Shown here: one piece after another, positions 1-7,322 of the stretch
How the letters are laid out: each line of letters starts with the position of its first letter
How positions within the stretch are numbered: the stretch's first letter is position 1
From: Cryobacterium sp. PH29-G1
GTDB taxonomy: Bacteria; Actinomycetota; Actinomycetes; Actinomycetales; Microbacteriaceae
Length of the DNA: 50,411 nt
Reading direction: 5' to 3'
Assembly (NCBI RefSeq): GCF_030063365.1
Contig: NZ_JASISY010000009.1
Coordinates: forward strand, 99,535-149,945
Made by a program: the position numbers and the translations under genes
The notes under the pieces: model-generated
Databases searched by the model: none
Told to the model about the DNA's origin: nothing
Seen by the model: only the letters and a program-made list of their open reading frames with translations

Positions 1-17
1 GGAGTTGCGCCTCCCGC
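1..17 (+). repeat. GC-rich repeat copy at left edge
   Basis: The first 17 bases (GGAGTTGCGCCTCCCGC) match, at 16 of 17 positions, the reverse complement of 49562-49578. An 11-base part, GGAGTTGCGCC, also recurs at 49546-49556. The copy is cut by the window edge, so its full extent is unknown. It may be an intergenic palindromic repeat of this genome, or chance GC-rich similarity. Confidence 0.35.
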
Positions 18-80
18 GCACCGACGCATGTCCCGCGCGACGTGGGAGGGCTCACCCCCGGCCCCGGTTAGTGTCGTGGT

Positions 81-1067
81 ATGAGATTATTCGCGCAGAC
101 TCGTCGTCACCTGCGCATTCTGGCGACCGGGGCGGGCCTCGTCGGGCTCGCGGCGACGCTCATCGTGCTGCCCACGGCGCCCGCGGCCGCGTCGCCCACG
201 GCCGCGTCGCCCACGCAGGCGCCAACGCAGGCGCCAACGCAGGCGCCCACGCAGGCGCAGGAAGCCGTATCCGCAGCCGCGGAACCTCCCGCCACCTTCG
301 ACCCCGGCCTCATCATCAGCGACTACAACTTCTTCAACCCCGACGCCCTCACCGAGCAGGAGATCGCGGATTTTCTTCAGCAGCGCTCGTGCCGGCCGAG
401 CGACGGCGTGCCGTGCCTCTGGGAATACCGCGAGACGACAACCAGTCAACCGAACCAGGGTGACGGCCATTGCCGGGCATACTCCGGGGCCAAAAACGAG
501 CCGGCCGCCCGCATCATCGCGAAGATCGCGGCGGCGTGCACGATCAGCCCCAAGGTGCTGCTGGTGCTGCTGCAGAAGGAGCAGTCCCTACTGACTCGGC
601 CGAGCGCATCCGGTTATTTGCGCGCCACCGGCTATGGCTGCCCCGACACCGCCGACTGCGACGCCCAATACTTCGGCTTCTTCAATCAGGTCTACCACGC
701 AGCCTGGCAGTTTCGCCAGTACACGCAGGAACCCGACCGTGCCTTTCAAATCGGTTCCGTCGACGTGGGCTTCAACCCCAACGCCGAGTGCGGCGCCACC
801 GCCGTGCGCCTCGAAAATCAGGCCACAGCCAACCTGTACAACTACACGCCGTACCAGCCCAACCCGGCTGCCGTCGAGAATGCCGGCAATGAGGGCGACG
901 GATGCTCGACCTACGGCAACCTCAACTTCTGGCTGTTCTACAACGCCTGGTTCGGTGATTCGACCCTGAAACCGTTCTCGGCCATCTTCGACGATTGCCT
1001 GAACTTCGTCGACGGCCAGGGCTGCACAGCGGTGTCGCTGCTGCCCAAGATTTCCCCGGCCGATTGA
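81..1067 (+). CDS. Secreted cysteine-rich protein, function unknown
   Basis: This is a 328-residue exported protein. Residues 1-38 form an Arg-rich n-region, a hydrophobic core and an A-A-A-S cleavage region. Residues 39-60 are a low-complexity linker built from PTQA repeats. The mature domain from about residue 72 (DPGLIISDYNFFNPDALTEQ) resembles secreted actinobacterial proteins that often sit at the N-terminus of LGFP-repeat or cell-wall hydrolase-like proteins; no LGFP repeats are present here. About ten cysteines lie in the mature part, several in close pairs, which suggests disulfides formed outside the cell. Conserved-looking stretches are AARIIAKIAAAC, LLVLLQKEQSLLT and the aromatic YFGFFNQVYHAAWQF. 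There is no Shine-Dalgarno; TAGTGT at 69-74 lies 6 nt before the ATG, so the message is probably leaderless. The biochemical role is not known to me. Confidence 0.8.
   Translation: MRLFAQTRRHLRILATGAGLVGLAATLIVLPTAPAAASPTAASPTQAPTQAPTQAPTQAQEAVSAAAEPPATFDPGLIISDYNFFNPDALTEQEIADFLQQRSCRPSDGVPCLWEYRETTTSQPNQGDGHCRAYSGAKNEPAARIIAKIAAACTISPKVLLVLLQKEQSLLTRPSASGYLRATGYGCPDTADCDAQYFGFFNQVYHAAWQFRQYTQEPDRAFQIGSVDVGFNPNAECGATAVRLENQATANLYNYTPYQPNPAAVENAGNEGDGCSTYGNLNFWLFYNAWFGDSTLKPFSAIFDDCLNFVDGQGCTAVSLLPKISPAD
213..260 (+). repeat. 12-bp tandem repeat encoding (PTQA)n
   Basis: Four consecutive 12-nt units, ACGCAGGCGCC followed by A, A, C and then a diverged last unit, lie in frame in the secreted protein gene. 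They encode the PTQA linker between signal peptide and mature domain. An in-frame 12-nt unit can expand or contract by slippage without breaking the gene. Confidence 0.7.
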
Positions 1068-1069
1068 CG

Positions 1070-1088
1070 CGGCCGAGTAGATCGGCCG
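1070..1088. terminator. Hairpin between convergent genes
   Basis: CGGCCGA (1070-1076) pairs with TCGGCCG (1082-1088) across a 5-nt loop. It lies between the stop of the secreted protein gene and the stop of the Nudix gene on the other strand. It has no clear T-tract, so termination is inferred from position only. Confidence 0.4.
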
Positions 1089-1089
1089 G

Positions 1090-1872
1090 CTAGTCCAGCC
1101 CGCTGGCGCTGTACACCCACGGCACCTGGCCGATCTCGAGGCGGTGCCGCCCGCCGGCCTGCTCGGCGAGCGCGTCATCGTCGTAGGCCACATCGCCCGC
1201 CCAGAACAGCACCTGCCCGCGGTCGCTCGCACCGAGCCGGGTTTCGTAGTGCGCCAGCCCGCGCGCACCGACGCCGGCCACGATGTCGACCACCGAAGCA
1301 AAGCCCTGCAGCCCATGCAGCGTCACCCAGGTAGGCGCAATCAGCGTAAGCGCAGCGGATGCGTGCCGCTCCAGCGCCGTCTCCGGCCGCAGCCAGGCGT
1401 AGTCGATGACCTCGTCTTCGGCGAGCACGATCGGGCCGGGCGGGGCCGTCGTGAGGTAGAACCAGGTGCGCAGCCGTTTCGGTGCGCTGCGCGGCGGCAC
1501 CCACAGTGCGGTGGGCACGAGCGCACCGGGCGAGACGTTCAGCCCGGTCTCTTCGCGCACCTCGCGTACGGCGGCACGGCGGGCCGCGAGCTGTTCGACG
1601 GCCTCGGCCTGCGCGGCGATATTGGCGGCATCGTCAGCGGCCGGGCCCACGCCGTCGGCCAGCTCCGCGGCATCCGTTGGCAGCCGGTCTTCGGGATCGA
1701 CGCCGCCGCCGGGAAACACCCACGCACCGGCAAACGAGCCCCGGTGGCGGGGTCGTTCGAGCAACAGTACTTCGGGGCCGTTCGCACCGTCGCGCAGCAA
1801 GATAACGGTGGCCGCGACCCCGATGGGGGCGTCCCCACCCGGTGCTGCGCTGGGCTCTGTCACTCGCGTCAT
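1090..1872 (-). CDS. Nudix hydrolase, NUDT19-like
   Basis: This 260-residue protein carries a Nudix fold: an N-terminal strand region GVAATVILLRDG, then WVFPGGGVDPEDR, then AVREVREETGL. The last stretch is the REXXEE core that binds metal for hydrolysis of nucleoside-diphosphate-linked substrates. The Nudix box is split: about 45 residues, rich in Ala and Asp, separate the GGG part from the REVREETG helix. Such an insertion is typical of NUDT19/NUDT8-type enzymes, whose characterised members cleave CoA derivatives, so a CoA-type substrate is possible but unproven. ATG at 1872 is chosen because AAGGAC lies 8 nt upstream; an upstream in-frame ATG at 2010 has no such support. It is divergent from the dehydrogenase gene. 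Confidence 0.85.
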   Translation of the reverse strand: MTRVTEPSAAPGGDAPIGVAATVILLRDGANGPEVLLLERPRHRGSFAGAWVFPGGGVDPEDRLPTDAAELADGVGPAADDAANIAAQAEAVEQLAARRAAVREVREETGLNVSPGALVPTALWVPPRSAPKRLRTWFYLTTAPPGPIVLAEDEVIDYAWLRPETALERHASAALTLIAPTWVTLHGLQGFASVVDIVAGVGARGLAHYETRLGASDRGQVLFWAGDVAYDDDALAEQAGGRHRLEIGQVPWVYSASGLD

Positions 1873-1967
1873 CGCGTTGTCCTTAGGTGTTGTGTCGTTC
1901 ACCCCACCATAATGCTGGCACCTCGACCCAGCGCCCGGGGGGTGAAGGCCGTTACTCTTAAAAGACG

Positions 1968-2020
1968 CCGAAACGCAACGCACCTTGCCACGAGGGCACC
2001 GTCGCTGCACCGCGTTTCGG
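1968..2020 (+). repeat. Inverted repeat in the leader of the dehydrogenase gene
   Basis: CCGAAACGC at 1968-1976 and GCGTTTCGG at 2012-2020 are perfect 9-bp arms, 35 nt apart. The second arm ends 4 nt before the AAGGAG ribosome binding site of the gene starting at 2042. It could be an operator pair, or an mRNA stem placing the ribosome site at its foot. Confidence 0.35.
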
Positions 2021-2041
2021 TTTCAAGGAGTAGTGACAGTT

Positions 2042-3097
2042 ATGAAGGCAGCACGTTTTCACGGGCCCGCAGATATTCGCATCGAGGACATTCCCGAACC
2101 CCAGCTTCGCCCGGGGGCCGTCGCCATTGACGTGGCCTGGTGTGGAATCTGCGGAACCGACCTGCACGAGTATCTGGAAGGGCCGATTTTCATCCCGGCC
2201 GAGGGCCACCCGCACCCGCTTTCGCACGAAGAAGAACCGGTCACGCTCGGCCACGAATTCTCCGGCACGGTCTCCGCGCTGGGTGAGGGCGTCACCGATC
2301 TCTCCGTTGGAGACAACGTCGTGGTCGAGCCCTACTTCGTCTGCAACGAGTGCGCGCCGTGTCTGGCCGGCAATTACCACCTCTGCACGAAGATGGGCTT
2401 CATCGGCCTGGCCGGTGGAGGCGGCGGACTCAGCGAGAAGGTCGTCGTCGACCGCCGCTGGGTGCACGCGATCGGTGATATTCCGCTGGACGAAGCTGCT
2501 CTCATCGAGCCGCTCTCCGTGGCACACCACGCCTTCGTGCGCAGTGGCGCCAAAGCCGGCGATGTCGCCCTCATCGGTGGGGCCGGCCCGATCGGTCTGC
2601 TCGTCGCCGCCGTCTGTAAGGCCGAGGGCCTCACCGTGATCATGTCCGAACTCAGCGAGGCGCGCAAGGAGAAGGCGCGCGTCACCGGAGTGGCCGATCA
2701 CGTGCTCGATCCCAGCAAGGAAGACGTTGTGGCCCGGGTGCAGGAACTCACCGACGGCCGCGGCGCGGATGTGTGCTTCGAGTGCACGAGTGTCAACGTC
2801 GTGCTGAACCAGCTGTTCGACGCGGTGCGCCCCGCCGGCGTCATCGTCAACGTCTCGATCTGGAGCAAGCCGGCCAGCGTTGACATGCAGAAGCTCGTGC
2901 TGAAGGAGATCGACCTGCGCGGAACGATCGCTTACGTGCGCGATCACCCGGCCAGCATCAAGCTCGTGCAAGAGGGCCGGGTCAACCTGGCACCCTTCAT
3001 CACCGGGCGCATCGCCCTGGACGACTTGATTGCCGAGGGCTTCGATACCCTGATCAACCACAACGAGACCGCGGTCAAGATCATCGTGCATCCCTAA
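2042..3097 (+). CDS. bdhA: Zinc-dependent 2,3-butanediol dehydrogenase
   Basis: This 351-residue medium-chain dehydrogenase probably interconverts (R,R)-2,3-butanediol and acetoin with NAD(H). The catalytic zinc site is visible as C37 in WCGICGTDLHEY and H71-E72 in LGHEFSG. A structural zinc site is given by the four cysteines of CNECAPCLAGNYHLC, spaced C-x2-C-x2-C-x7-C. The Rossmann dinucleotide motif is GGAGPIGLL. The segment HPHPLSHEEEPVTLGHE is characteristic of the butanediol dehydrogenase subgroup, but sorbitol- or threonine-type substrates cannot be excluded. AAGGAG at 2025-2030 supports the ATG at 2042. The gene is monocistronic, followed by a strong hairpin, and has an inverted repeat in its leader. 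Confidence 0.8.
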   Translation: MKAARFHGPADIRIEDIPEPQLRPGAVAIDVAWCGICGTDLHEYLEGPIFIPAEGHPHPLSHEEEPVTLGHEFSGTVSALGEGVTDLSVGDNVVVEPYFVCNECAPCLAGNYHLCTKMGFIGLAGGGGGLSEKVVVDRRWVHAIGDIPLDEAALIEPLSVAHHAFVRSGAKAGDVALIGGAGPIGLLVAAVCKAEGLTVIMSELSEARKEKARVTGVADHVLDPSKEDVVARVQELTDGRGADVCFECTSVNVVLNQLFDAVRPAGVIVNVSIWSKPASVDMQKLVLKEIDLRGTIAYVRDHPASIKLVQEGRVNLAPFITGRIALDDLIAEGFDTLINHNETAVKIIVHP

Positions 3098-3109
3098 CCA
3101 GCGCACTGC

Positions 3110-3137
3110 GGCGGCACCCCGGCATCGGGGTGCCGCC
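3110..3137 (+). terminator. Terminator after the butanediol dehydrogenase gene
   Basis: GGCGGCACCCC (3110-3120) pairs perfectly with GGGGTGCCGCC (3127-3137) around a 6-nt loop, 12 nt after the dehydrogenase stop. It separates that gene from the MBL-fold gene. Confidence 0.7.
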
Positions 3138-3165
3138 CGTGGCGCTTGTCGCTAAGCTGCGAGCT

Positions 3166-3939
3166 ATGCCCGCCAACATTGCCCACCCGCAGCGCACGAG
3201 CCCGCTCACCCGCAGCCTGCTCGCGCCGAATGCCGGCCCGATGACGCTGGACGGCACCAACAGCTACCTCATCGGCGCGCCCGCCTCCCCCTCCGTCGTC
3301 GTCGTCGACCCCGGGCCGCTTCATGAGGGCCACCTCGCCACCCTGGCCGCGGCCGGCCAGGTCGAACTCGTGCTGATCACGCACCGGCACGCCGACCACA
3401 CGGCGGCGAGTGCGCGCTTCGCCGAACTCACCGGCGCCCCCGTTCGGGCGCTGGACGCGGCCTACTGCGTCAACGGCGCCCCGCTCATCGCCGGGGAGCT
3501 GATCATGCTCGCCGACACCAGCATCCGCGTTCTGGCCACCCCCGGCCACACCGACGACTCGGTCTGCCTGCACCTGCCGGGCGACGGCCCCACCGGCTCC
3601 GTGCTCACCGGCGACACCGTGCTGGGTCGCGGAACGTCGATCATCGACGGCGAGCTCGCCGACTATTTGGCCTCGCTCGAGGCCTTGCGCGATCTCGGAC
3701 CGGCGCTCGTGCTCCCCGCCCACGGCCCGGTCCTGCCCGACCTGGCCGCTATCTGCACGGCCTACCTCGCTCACCGCCACGGGCGGCTGGATCAGGTGCG
3801 TGCCGCGCTGGCAACCCTCGGCTCGGACGCGAGCGTGGCGCAGGTGACCGATTTGGTCTATGCCGACACGGATGCCGCGGTGCGGTTCGCGGCCGAAGCA
3901 TCCGTTCGCGCGCAGCTGGTTTACCTGCGCACCCGCTGA
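3166..3939 (+). CDS. MBL-fold metallohydrolase, LACTB2-like
   Basis: This 257-residue cytoplasmic protein has the metallo-beta-lactamase fold. The metal-binding HxHxDH motif is HRHADH at residues 73-78. A later ATPGHTDDS supplies the next ligand His, and GDTVLG the bridging Asp. The start APNAGPMTLDGTNSYLIG is typical of the LACTB2-like group, whose human member is an endoribonuclease; bacterial members are mostly uncharacterised, so the substrate is unknown. The ATG at 3166 has no Shine-Dalgarno, but TAAGCT at 3153-3158 lies 7 nt upstream, suggesting a leaderless transcript. It stands alone between a terminator and the exporter cluster. Confidence 0.85.
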   Translation: MPANIAHPQRTSPLTRSLLAPNAGPMTLDGTNSYLIGAPASPSVVVVDPGPLHEGHLATLAAAGQVELVLITHRHADHTAASARFAELTGAPVRALDAAYCVNGAPLIAGELIMLADTSIRVLATPGHTDDSVCLHLPGDGPTGSVLTGDTVLGRGTSIIDGELADYLASLEALRDLGPALVLPAHGPVLPDLAAICTAYLAHRHGRLDQVRAALATLGSDASVAQVTDLVYADTDAAVRFAAEASVRAQLVYLRTR

Positions 3940-4128
3940 CCCCGGCCCGCGGTGCGCCGGCGGAACACCGGCTTGCGCCTGAAAGAGACCGAACGGTATG
4001 GTCTTTGTAGCGCTGCAACTCGGCGTTTACCCCCATTCGCGCCCGCGATGCGCTAGCTTATGGGGATCGGGGGGCGATCCGTCAGCGGCCTAGCCCAGAC
4101 CAGTGGTCAACATTCAAAGGGGAACTCT

Positions 4129-5088
4129 ATGCGCTATCGCGCACTATTTAAGGCCGTTGCGGCCGCCGCATTTCTGTCACTGACGCTTGCCGGCTGCAGC
4201 GCCGACAAGGCGAACGCAAAGCTCGACCCGGCCGAGAGCCCGCTGTCGAAGTACATGTCGGCCATGTACGAAGGGTTCGACGAAGAAACCGGGATAGCGC
4301 TGCAAAAAGACCAGGAAGAACTCATCGCCACCTGCATGGCCGACGAAGGCTTTGACTATGTTCCGGTCGACACCTCGCAGTACAACGGCATGATGAGTGA
4401 CGATGGCGAGGAGTACGGCACCAAGAAGTGGGTGGCCGAGAACGGTTATGGCATGAGTCAGTCGCCGGAACAGATCGCCGAGCAGCAGGAGCAGGGCGAG
4501 GCGTTCGTCGACCCGAACCAGGACTACGTGATGAGCCTGTCTGAGGGCGAGCAGGCGGCATACTACGAGGTGCTCTACGGCGTTACGCCCACCGAGGACG
4601 AGCTCGGCGAAGGAGGCTCCTACGAGTACGACTGGGAAACGTCGGGCTGCCAGGGCGTCGCCAGCCATGAGGCCAATGGTGATCAGCCGTCGCCGGAAGA
4701 CCATGCGGAGCTCTACGACGCGATCAGTGCCATGTATGAGAGTGCGCAGACGTCGCCCGCGCTCGTCAAGCTCGATGCCGAATGGTCGGCCTGCATGGCC
4801 GATGCCGGCTACGCGAACTTCTCGAAGAAGGCCGACGCGCAGGAGGCGATTTCCACCGCGATGAACACGCTCTATGAAAGCGCCACGGAGTCAGCTCCCG
4901 ACGAGAAAGCCCTCGCCGATTTGCGTGACGAGGAACTTGCCCAGGCCATGGTCGACTACACCTGCACCGAAGACCTCAAGTACACCGAGGCCTCGACGAA
5001 GGTTCAGTTTGACCTTGAAGAGCAGTTCATCATCGATCACAAAACCGAGCTCGACGCGCTCATCGCAGACTACGAGCAAGGCAAGTAG
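4129..5088 (+). CDS. Lipoprotein of an ABC exporter cluster
   Basis: This 319-residue acidic lipoprotein has signal residues 1-22 with lipobox LAGC (lipidated C23), so it is anchored to the outer face of the membrane. The mature part contains two similar segments, CMADEGFDYVPV and CMADAGYANF, plus GCQG and TCTE. That gives a few spaced cysteines that could form disulfides and suggests an internal duplication. Similar lipoproteins sit upstream of adaptor/ABC genes in other actinobacteria; no function is established that I know of. AAAGGGG at 4116-4122 supports the ATG at 4129. The stop is directly followed, with no gap, by the TTG start of the adaptor, so the two are translationally coupled. 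It may be a substrate receptor or an immunity-like partner of the exporter. Confidence 0.8.
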   Translation: MRYRALFKAVAAAAFLSLTLAGCSADKANAKLDPAESPLSKYMSAMYEGFDEETGIALQKDQEELIATCMADEGFDYVPVDTSQYNGMMSDDGEEYGTKKWVAENGYGMSQSPEQIAEQQEQGEAFVDPNQDYVMSLSEGEQAAYYEVLYGVTPTEDELGEGGSYEYDWETSGCQGVASHEANGDQPSPEDHAELYDAISAMYESAQTSPALVKLDAEWSACMADAGYANFSKKADAQEAISTAMNTLYESATESAPDEKALADLRDEELAQAMVDYTCTEDLKYTEASTKVQFDLEEQFIIDHKTELDALIADYEQGK

Positions 5089-6645
5089 TTGGCTCGCGCG
5101 TTCGGTCGACGACAGAACAAAACTGAGGGTCCAGCCCCCGCGGCCACCCCGGTCACCCGGTCACGTAGTCAGGGCTGGCGGCGCCTGTTCGCCGGCAACC
5201 GGGTGATCTGGGTAATGGCCACGGTGGCCATCGTCGCGCTCGTTGCCGGCCTCGGGCTGGGCCAGCTGATCGTCTCCCCCGGCCAAGCGGCAGCGGATGC
5301 CGATGCTCCCGCCGCCGGCCTGATCACCGTTCCCGTCGAAAACCGTACGCTCGCCAACGACGTCACCATGCGCGGCGACGCGACCTATGCCGACTCGGTG
5401 GAGGTCAGCATCGAAACCGGCGAACTCGCCGGTGCCCCCATCGTCACCGGGCAGGTTCCCGAGGTCGCCGCTATTTTCGACACGGCCTCGATCGCGCTCG
5501 AGGTCACCGGCCGCCCGGTGATCGTGCTGCCCGGGGATCTGCCGGTGTATCGCACCCTGAGGGTCGGCGTGTCCGGCCCCGACGTACTGCAGTTCAAACA
5601 GGGTCTGAGCGTCGCCGGAATCGATGCCGGAGCGCTCGACTCCGACGTGTTCGACGCCCAGACCGCGAGCGCCGTCACAGCGCTCTACGCCAAGGTCGGC
5701 TACCCGGCGCCCACCGGCGGCACCGAGGTGGCCAGCGCGGTCAGCAACGCCGAAGCCGGTGTCGCGAGCGCGCAGGCATCCGTTGACAGCGCCACGGGTG
5801 CGCTCACCGTCGTGCAGTCAGCCGCGTCGAACGTTGACGTGGTCGAGCAGGGCAACCTCGTGCGCAGCGCTCAGCGGGTGCTCGCCCTGGCCAAAACCGA
5901 AGGCACCCCGAATGAAATAGCGGATGCCGAGGAGGCCGTCACCCTCGCCGTCGCGCGTCAGGGCCAGGCCCTGGCCCCCCGCGATGCGAGCGCCGAACAG
6001 GCCGCGGTCACGGCGGCTAAAGCCGATCTGACCCGCGCCGGAGAAACGCTCAGCGACGCCAGGGACGGCGCGCTCGCCTACCTGCCGGCCGGCGAAGTAC
6101 TGTACCTGCCGGGCCTCCCCCGCCGGGTCGACGAGATCAGCGTGAAGCGCGGATCGAGCATCAGCGGGCCGGTCATGCGAGTCTCGGGTGCCACGCTCGT
6201 CATCTCCGGCTCGGCAACCGCAAGCGACGCCGCCCTGCTTGAAGTCGGCGCCCCCGCCGTTCTCGCTATGCCCGACGGCGACCAGGGCGCCACGATCACC
6301 TCGGTACTCCCGTCCGAACCGGCCAGCGGCGAACCGGCCAGCGGCCGTTTCACCGTCTTGTTCGCACCCGACGCGCTCACCGACGAACAGATCCAGGCCG
6401 TGCAGGGCAGCAACGTGCGCGTGCGCGTGCCGGTCAGTTCAACCGAGGGTGAGGTGCTCGCCGTTCCGCTCGCCGCGCTCACCGCCGGACCGGGCGGAGA
6501 ATCCCGCGTGGAATTCGACCCGGGTGATGGCGCCGAAACCGTGTTGGTCGAGGTCACGACCGGGCTCGCCGCCGAAGGCTTCGTCGAGATCACCGCGATC
6601 GATGGCTCGCTGGGAGTCGGAGACCTCGTCGTGGTGGGCCGGTGA
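5089..6645 (+). CDS. Membrane-fusion adaptor with peptidoglycan-binding-like domain
   Basis: This 518-residue protein is the MacA-like adaptor of the cluster. A basic cytoplasmic N-terminus is followed by one transmembrane helix (about residues 39-61), then an extracytoplasmic part. At about 160-205 a peptidoglycan-binding-1-like stretch (SGPDVLQFKQGL, AQTASAVTALY) is inserted. An Ala-rich alpha-hairpin/coiled coil covers about 222-330. A beta-barrel/lipoyl-like region follows (LYLPGLPRRVDEISVKRGSSI, LVISGSATASDA). The TTG start follows the lipoprotein stop with no spacer. The 3' end overlaps the ATPase start by 4 bp (GTGA). In a monoderm the adaptor probably links the permease to the wall or lipoprotein rather than to an outer-membrane channel; this is inference. 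Confidence 0.85.
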   Translation: MARAFGRRQNKTEGPAPAATPVTRSRSQGWRRLFAGNRVIWVMATVAIVALVAGLGLGQLIVSPGQAAADADAPAAGLITVPVENRTLANDVTMRGDATYADSVEVSIETGELAGAPIVTGQVPEVAAIFDTASIALEVTGRPVIVLPGDLPVYRTLRVGVSGPDVLQFKQGLSVAGIDAGALDSDVFDAQTASAVTALYAKVGYPAPTGGTEVASAVSNAEAGVASAQASVDSATGALTVVQSAASNVDVVEQGNLVRSAQRVLALAKTEGTPNEIADAEEAVTLAVARQGQALAPRDASAEQAAVTAAKADLTRAGETLSDARDGALAYLPAGEVLYLPGLPRRVDEISVKRGSSISGPVMRVSGATLVISGSATASDAALLEVGAPAVLAMPDGDQGATITSVLPSEPASGEPASGRFTVLFAPDALTDEQIQAVQGSNVRVRVPVSSTEGEVLAVPLAALTAGPGGESRVEFDPGDGAETVLVEVTTGLAAEGFVEITAIDGSLGVGDLVVVGR

Positions 6646-7322
6646 TCGCGGCCCCCGTCGTCGAACTGGTCAACGTCACGCGCTCCTTTCCCGGCCCGCC
6701 CGAGGTGCAGGCGCTCAAATCGATCAACCTGCGGGTGGATCGTGGCGACTACCTGTCCATCGTCGGTCCGAGCGGCTCGGGCAAATCCACGATGCTCAAC
6801 CTGCTCGGTCTGCTCGACCGGCCGAGCGTCGGCGAATACCACCTCGATGGCACATCCACGAGCCTGCTCGACGAAAAGCAGCGCGCGATCGTGCGCGGCG
6901 GCACCATCGGTTTCGTCTTCCAGGCGTTCCACCTCTTGCCGCATCGCACGGTGCTCGACAATGTGCTGCTCGCCACCCTGTACAGCGGTGTGCCGCGCGC
7001 CGAACGGGAGGATCGCGCCCGCGCCGCCCTCGATCGGGTGGGCCTCAACCACCGACTCGATTTTTTGCCCGGTACTCTCTCCGGCGGAGAACGGCAACGC
7101 GTGGCCGTGGCACGGGCCGTCGTCGCCTCGCCCGAACTGCTGCTCGCCGATGAACCCACCGGCAACCTCGACGAGGCCACCGGCAACGAGGTGATGGACC
7201 TGTTCGAAGAACTCCACGCCGACGGCCTCACTCTCATCGTCATCACCCACGACCAGGCCGTGAGCGATCGCGCCGAGCGGCGCGTGCGCATCACCGACGG
7301 TCGCCTCAGCGAGCTGTCGTGA
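6642..7322 (+). CDS. ABC exporter ATP-binding subunit, MacB/LolD type
   Basis: This 226-residue ATPase powers the exporter. Walker A is GPSGSGKST (residues 42-50), the Q-loop lies in GFVFQAFHLLPHRT, the signature is LSGGERQR, Walker B is LLLADEPTGNLD, and the switch His is in VITHD. The GFVFQ...LLPHRTVLDNV and ADEPTGNLD pattern is that of the MacB/LolD/FtsE group. It starts with GTG overlapping the adaptor stop by 4 bp, and its own stop overlaps the permease GTG by 4 bp, so the subunits are made in step. The transported substrate is not evident. Confidence 0.92.
   Translation: MIAAPVVELVNVTRSFPGPPEVQALKSINLRVDRGDYLSIVGPSGSGKSTMLNLLGLLDRPSVGEYHLDGTSTSLLDEKQRAIVRGGTIGFVFQAFHLLPHRTVLDNVLLATLYSGVPRAEREDRARAALDRVGLNHRLDFLPGTLSGGERQRVAVARAVVASPELLLADEPTGNLDEATGNEVMDLFEELHADGLTLIVITHDQAVSDRAERRVRITDGRLSELS

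Noticed and set aside
213..260. CRISPR-like or VNTR array
   Set aside because: The 12-bp units are contiguous without spacers and encode an in-frame PTQA linker; a simple coding repeat.
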